Assembly: GCA_004764695.1 (NCBI GenBank)
Contig: SMSO01000032.1
Coordinates: 1,820,501-1,884,500, forward strand
Source of the DNA: Schizochytrium sp. TIO01
Lineage: Eukaryota > Sar > Bigyra > Thraustochytrida > Thraustochytriidae
Length of the DNA stretch: 64,000 bases
Direction: 5' to 3'
Below the pieces are notes generated by a model. That model was not told the DNA's origin, did no database searches, and was given only the letters and a program-made list of their open reading frames with translations. Made by a program: the position numbers and the translations under genes. Of this stretch, positions 59,993-64,000 are shown in pieces; within the stretch, counting starts at the first letter, position 1; the number at the start of each line of letters is the position of its first letter.

Positions 59993-60547
59993 TTCATACA
60001 AATTGCTCATACAAATTCCAAGTCTTCATGAACTTGGAGCGATCAGGCGTTCCTTTCCAAGCGACCGGCCGGCTTCGGCCTGAAGAAAGGCTGCCTGCCA
60101 AACGCTCGCGAGGTCGCGCCGCTTGCAGCCTGCGTAGGCCTCGCGGGAGCAAGAGCAGCGGGCGGGAGCCTATTTGTTCACGAGGCTGTGCAGCGTTCAA
60201 TCCATCGAGACCGCCTTCCAACGCCTTTCTAATGCCACAGATCGTTCTTTCATTCTCTCCCAGAACAGCAGAACGAAAACCACTCCTAGCTGACCCTTAA
60301 CCACCCGTAGGGGCCATCTTGGGAGTGACCACGACCACCCTATCTATCTATTCATATATATATATGTATGTATGGGCAAGGTGTCGCCAAATACACCCCA
60401 TCTGGCCCATGGGCGCCCTTTCGATGAGGAGGGTAAAGGGGGCACTCAGGGACTAGGCCCACTTGGGAAAATGGGCCAGGGACTTTGGCCTTCATGATGG
60501 TGGTTTGTGTGAAGGAGTTCTTAGGTAAGTTATCCTTTCTTCTCCGT

Positions 60548-60610
60548 CAGGTTCTCGTTCAGGTTCTCGTTCAGGCTCTCGTTCAGGTTCTCGTTCAGGC
60601 TCTCGTTCAG
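60548..60610 (+). repeat. 12-bp minisatellite, five copies
   Basis: Five copies of CAGGTTCTCGTT starting at 60548, 60560, 60572, 60584 and 60596. Copies 3 and 5 carry CAGGC instead of CAGGT, giving a T,T,C,T,C order. Confidence 0.95.
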
Positions 60611-60818
60611 GGTCTTGGCTATGTTTGATCTCTAACTGTTCTGCAAGAGCGTTCTTCTGGTTTGCAAGAGAAGATCTAGCTGTCTCCTCTCGAGGTTCCC
60701 GCGCTTCGGAATGGCCGCCGCTGCGGATTGGAAAGCACGAGGAGTTCCAGTTCTTCAAGAATCGCGAAGGCATCGTCGAGTGCGTGAATGAGCGAAGGAA
60801 CGAGCGAACGAGCGCAGC

Positions 60819-60857
60819 GGCAAAGGCAAAGGCAAAGGCAAAGGCAAAGGCAAAGGC
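60819..60857 (+). repeat. (GGCAAA)n microsatellite
   Basis: Six GGCAAA units plus a partial unit. Confidence 0.9.
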
Positions 60858-61220
60858 AACGAGGCGCTGGCTGCTTCTTTCGTTTCAGGCCTTCGAAATT
60901 GAAGCAGGAACCAAACGCCGCTGCAGGAGACGTGGAGGATCTGGAGCCCGGAACTCCTGCAGAACAGGCAGAGCACAGCGCACCGCCTCAGAGTGAACGG
61001 ACGACGGGCCTGTGATACACAGAGGAACGAGAGACTCGCAGGCAGAGCGCAGATGACTGAGTCGAAGTTGAACTTCATCGGGGCGAGCTTGGATCACTCA
61101 GTCAGTCAGTCAGAAAACAGCTTTCAGCTTTCAGGGAGTTCTTGAGAGAGAAGATCTGCGCTGTCTCCACCTCTGCTGGGTTTCCCACTGTCTTTTTTTC
61201 ATCTCTCGTGTCGCTTTCAA

Positions 61221-61223
61221 TCT

Positions 61224-61255
<32 letters not shown>

Positions 61256-61257
61256 TC
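61221..61257 (+). repeat. (TTTC)n microsatellite
   Basis: About eight TTTC units. Confidence 0.9.
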
Positions 61258-62827
61258 GCTGTACTCTGGAGCTTTACCTTTACAAAGGAGGCGCTGCGGC
61301 GAATGGAAACTTTCTTTTGCTAGGCTGTAAAGTAACAATCAATCAATCGATCGATCGATCAGTCAGCCAGTTGTTTGCTTTTAACTGAAAAAGAAGAAAC
61401 CTATTACTATCTTCTTTCCTTCTGAAAAGTATAAATATAAGTACTTTTCCATAACTATGCTTTTTAAGAACTCACAGTCAATACTTTACCATTTCACCTC
61501 AGTTTATTTCATTGTTAAAAAATAAGAAGAAAAGATTTAAAAACTAGACTACTATTGTGGTTTTTCCTGAAATGCTATCTTCTTTCTCTGAAAACCTTGC
61601 TGTGCCTACCAATATTTATTATAATTTTTAAAAAAAATAATTTAACGACAACAGCAAAAAGCAAATGAATAAAGATATGGTATTACCTTCTACCCGCCTA
61701 TTTGTTAACAAGAAAAGCACGAAAAGCGCGGTTCGGAGAGGCCCACGGGCGCCGTTCGAGGAGGTTGGCGCAGGGCCCAACTGTCGCTACGCGTTCCGGG
61801 ACGAGGGATCGGCGTCGAATAGATGGCCTGCTACGAAGTCAGCTGCCGGCCTCTGCGCACTTGGGAGCGCATCTGTCCTCGCAACGCAGGAGAATAACAG
61901 AATATCAGCATAATCAGACTTAGCAAATGCTCGGAGACCGCTGATTGATCATTGTCGCTTTCAAATTGCATACTATGCGCAATAGGAGCGGTAGTAAAAC
62001 TAGGGTCGAAGAATGACCGAATGGAATACTCGAAAAGGAATTCATTTATCTTTGATGAAATGATCGAAAGTTTGAACTTTCTTTCGATCGGCAGCAAAGA
62101 GACAGAAAGAGAGAGAGAAAGAGAGAGAGGCTCTGTGGGCCTTGGAAAAGCCGCCTGCTCAGGGAATTGGGAGAAGCTGAGCCGCAGAGAGAAGAGCCTG
62201 CTTGCTCCCCACGGCAGAAACTCCAAAGGCACCGGAGTCTGAGCCCTTGGAGTTCCCTCCCGCAAGCTGGACGAGCCATTATCAGAAAGTCAAAGAAGAA
62301 GAAGGAGAACGGGAAAAAATCGTCACAATTTAATTGCTTTTAAAAACATTTAAAAGATAGACTTAGATATAAATGTATAACTCCACCTGTGGACAGATTC
62401 TCGACAGCGGAGTGGCTCCCAGGCCGAGGAAGCACTCAGTATGAGCTGCAGAGAAGGCCTAAAGCCATAGTGTCTGCGGCGACTTCCTTCGAGACGTCCA
62501 GGCGACCAATGAGTGATATCACGCGCTTCTCTCGTTCTTTCTGTCTTAAAAAAAAAAAATGAAATTCAATCCTCGTATATACTACTTTCCTACCTATTCA
62601 ATAGTCTGAGCAGGCAGAGCGATCCGGGAGCCTCCCGTGCCCCTCCCTTTACTTGGAGAAAGAAAACACTGGCTGACTAGGTAGTATAAGGTACGGAGAA
62701 ATAAAGAGCAAAAGAGCTGCGATGACGACGACGACAATGCTCACTTCGCATTCCATAAACTAGCTAGTTACTTATTCAGCCTGAGTTGGCAGGCGCGGCG
62801 CTTTCTTTCTTTCTTCCTTTCTTTCTT

Positions 62828-63092
62828 GTTTGTTTGTTTGTTTGTTTGTTTGTTTGTTTGTTTGTTTGTTTGTTTGTTTGTTTGTTTGTTTGTTTGTTTG
62901 TTTGTTTGTTTGTTTGTTTGTTTGTTTGTTTGTTTGTTTGTTTGTTTGTTTGTTTGTTTGTTTGTTTGTTTGTTTGTTTGTTTGTTTGTTTGTTTGTTTG
63001 TTTGTTTGTTTGTTTGTTTGTTTGTTTGTTTGTTTGTTTGTTTGTTTGTTTGTTTGTTTGTTTGTTTGTTTGTTTGTTTGTTTGTTTGTTTG
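62828..63092 (+). repeat. very long (GTTT)n microsatellite, about 66 units
   Basis: About 265 bases of uninterrupted GTTT, then GAAGTTGTTTGTTTG. It stays open in all three plus-strand frames and so gives spurious Cys-Leu-Phe-Val open frames. Confidence 0.97.
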
Positions 63093-63910
63093 AAGTTGTT
63101 TGTTTGTTTGTTCGTCTGTGCGTTTGTTAGCCCAAATAAACGCTTGAAGCCGGCGGCGTCATCACGGCCAAACTCTTTCTAAGAGCAACACTGCGATGAA
63201 TGCGAATGACAAAGATTCAATCGCGCAGCTTTTACTGTTTCTTCTTTTAAAGAGTGAGCTCAAGAAGAAAAGTGACGGCGATCTCGACCGCAGTACACGA
63301 CTGTCGATGACGAGGATGACGCCCAACCCATGCGGCGCTGAGAAAACCTCTACGAACCTGGCCATACCAATCAATTCCTCGATTCGGCAGATGAAGGAAG
63401 CCTCCGTCGCACCGCAGCGAAAGGCGCAGCGAAAGTACTCGCGGTCCATTGAGCTATCTCCCAAGCCGGAGGGAGCCTGAGAAACCTCAAGCCAGCAAGC
63501 CGGGAAGCCCGCGAGCTCGAGGAGTGCCATAGATTTGTTTGCGGCTCGAGAGGGCGCCGCCGCGAGAAGAGGATCTCAATGAAAGGGATGAATTGCGAAA
63601 AGATAGGCCAACAAACCCCTTCGAGGTTGGTTAACTCACACGGAGCACTTAGAACTCATTGAAATCGAAAAGTCACAGCTGATCTGGCGCAGGACCGCCT
63701 TCGCTCTGGGTGACAGACAAAACAAACACGGCGCGTGAAGGCCGTTGAAAGCGATTGCTGCTTTTCGCGAGTCTAGCGATCTCGGGCTTTTCAAGCGGCG
63801 CTTACGAATCTGACCTGAGGCTGCTTCGAAATGACTTGGGCACAGCGCATCGAAGGTTGATTCGGATCGCTCGTTTCAGTTGCATGCGCCGCCACGGACC
63901 CAGATTCGAA

Positions 63911-63953
63911 GCGATGCGATGCGATGCGATGCATGCGATGCGATGCGATGCGC
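63911..63953 (+). repeat. (GCGAT)n microsatellite
   Basis: About eight GCGAT units with one GCAT interruption, close to the window end. Confidence 0.9.
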
Positions 63954-64000
63954 GGCGTGAATTTATTATTGGTCACCTTCTCCCTGAAGAAGAGGTGTAC

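Larger units (their letters stand above)
48635..64000. other. gene-poor, microsatellite-rich region
   Basis: More than 15 kb with no gene I can name. AT-rich stretches alternate with GC-richer patches, and simple repeats occur every 1 to 2 kb. The first few hundred bases are the upstream region of SLC6 paralog 2. No tRNA, rRNA or snRNA signature was seen by eye. A minus-strand open frame of 116 codons at 57056-57406 is the most coding-like, but it has no recognisable motif. Confidence 0.5.

Noticed and set aside
62786-63182. Open frames of 87 to 118 codons reading Cys-Leu-Phe-Val repeats
   Set aside because: They are the translation of the (GTTT)n microsatellite, which is stop-free in all three plus frames.

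Overview
The window is nuclear DNA from a unicellular eukaryote. It has GT-AG introns (about 138 to 319 bp), compact convergent and divergent gene pairs, and eukaryote-only families (MAPK15/ERK7-like kinase, EMC5, MED22, TLDc, F-box, SLC6). A plant/algal-type DapB means lysine is made by the diaminopimelate route, which argues against animals and typical fungi. A heterotrophic stramenopile (labyrinthulomycete or thraustochytrid-like) is my best guess, but that is an inference and not proven here.

The left part, 1 to 27 kb, is gene-dense. In order it holds: a MAPK15-like kinase (+, 5' end cut by the window); a very large type I surface protein (-, with one reading-frame break near 2.4 kb); dapB (-, three exons); EMC5 (+, three exons); MED22 (-, three exons); a membrane-anchored TLDc protein (+); an F-box protein fused to a polytopic membrane domain (-); a decayed IS607-family transposon (-) carrying a serine recombinase and a TnpB/Fanzor-type nuclease, both riddled with stops and frameshifts; an orphan Ser/Thr-rich gene (-, two exons); and an SLC6-type sodium symporter (-). 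The exon joins of dapB, EMC5, MED22 and the orphan gene were worked out from splice sites and frame continuity.

The right part is gene-poor. A second SLC6 paralog (-) sits at 46.7 to 48.6 kb. The stretches 27.2 to 46.7 kb and 48.7 to 64 kb carry no gene I can name. They hold many microsatellites and minisatellites, including about 66 uninterrupted copies of GTTT at 62.8 to 63.1 kb, plus a few short coding-like fragments reported only as candidates.

The genes do not form a pathway. They are housekeeping genes (lysine synthesis, ER membrane insertion, Mediator), signalling and surface genes, and a tandem-like transporter pair. The main discovery is the IS607 relic at 19.9 to 21.7 kb, which is invisible to simple ORF calling because its frames are broken. 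No intact novel defence or mobile system was found.
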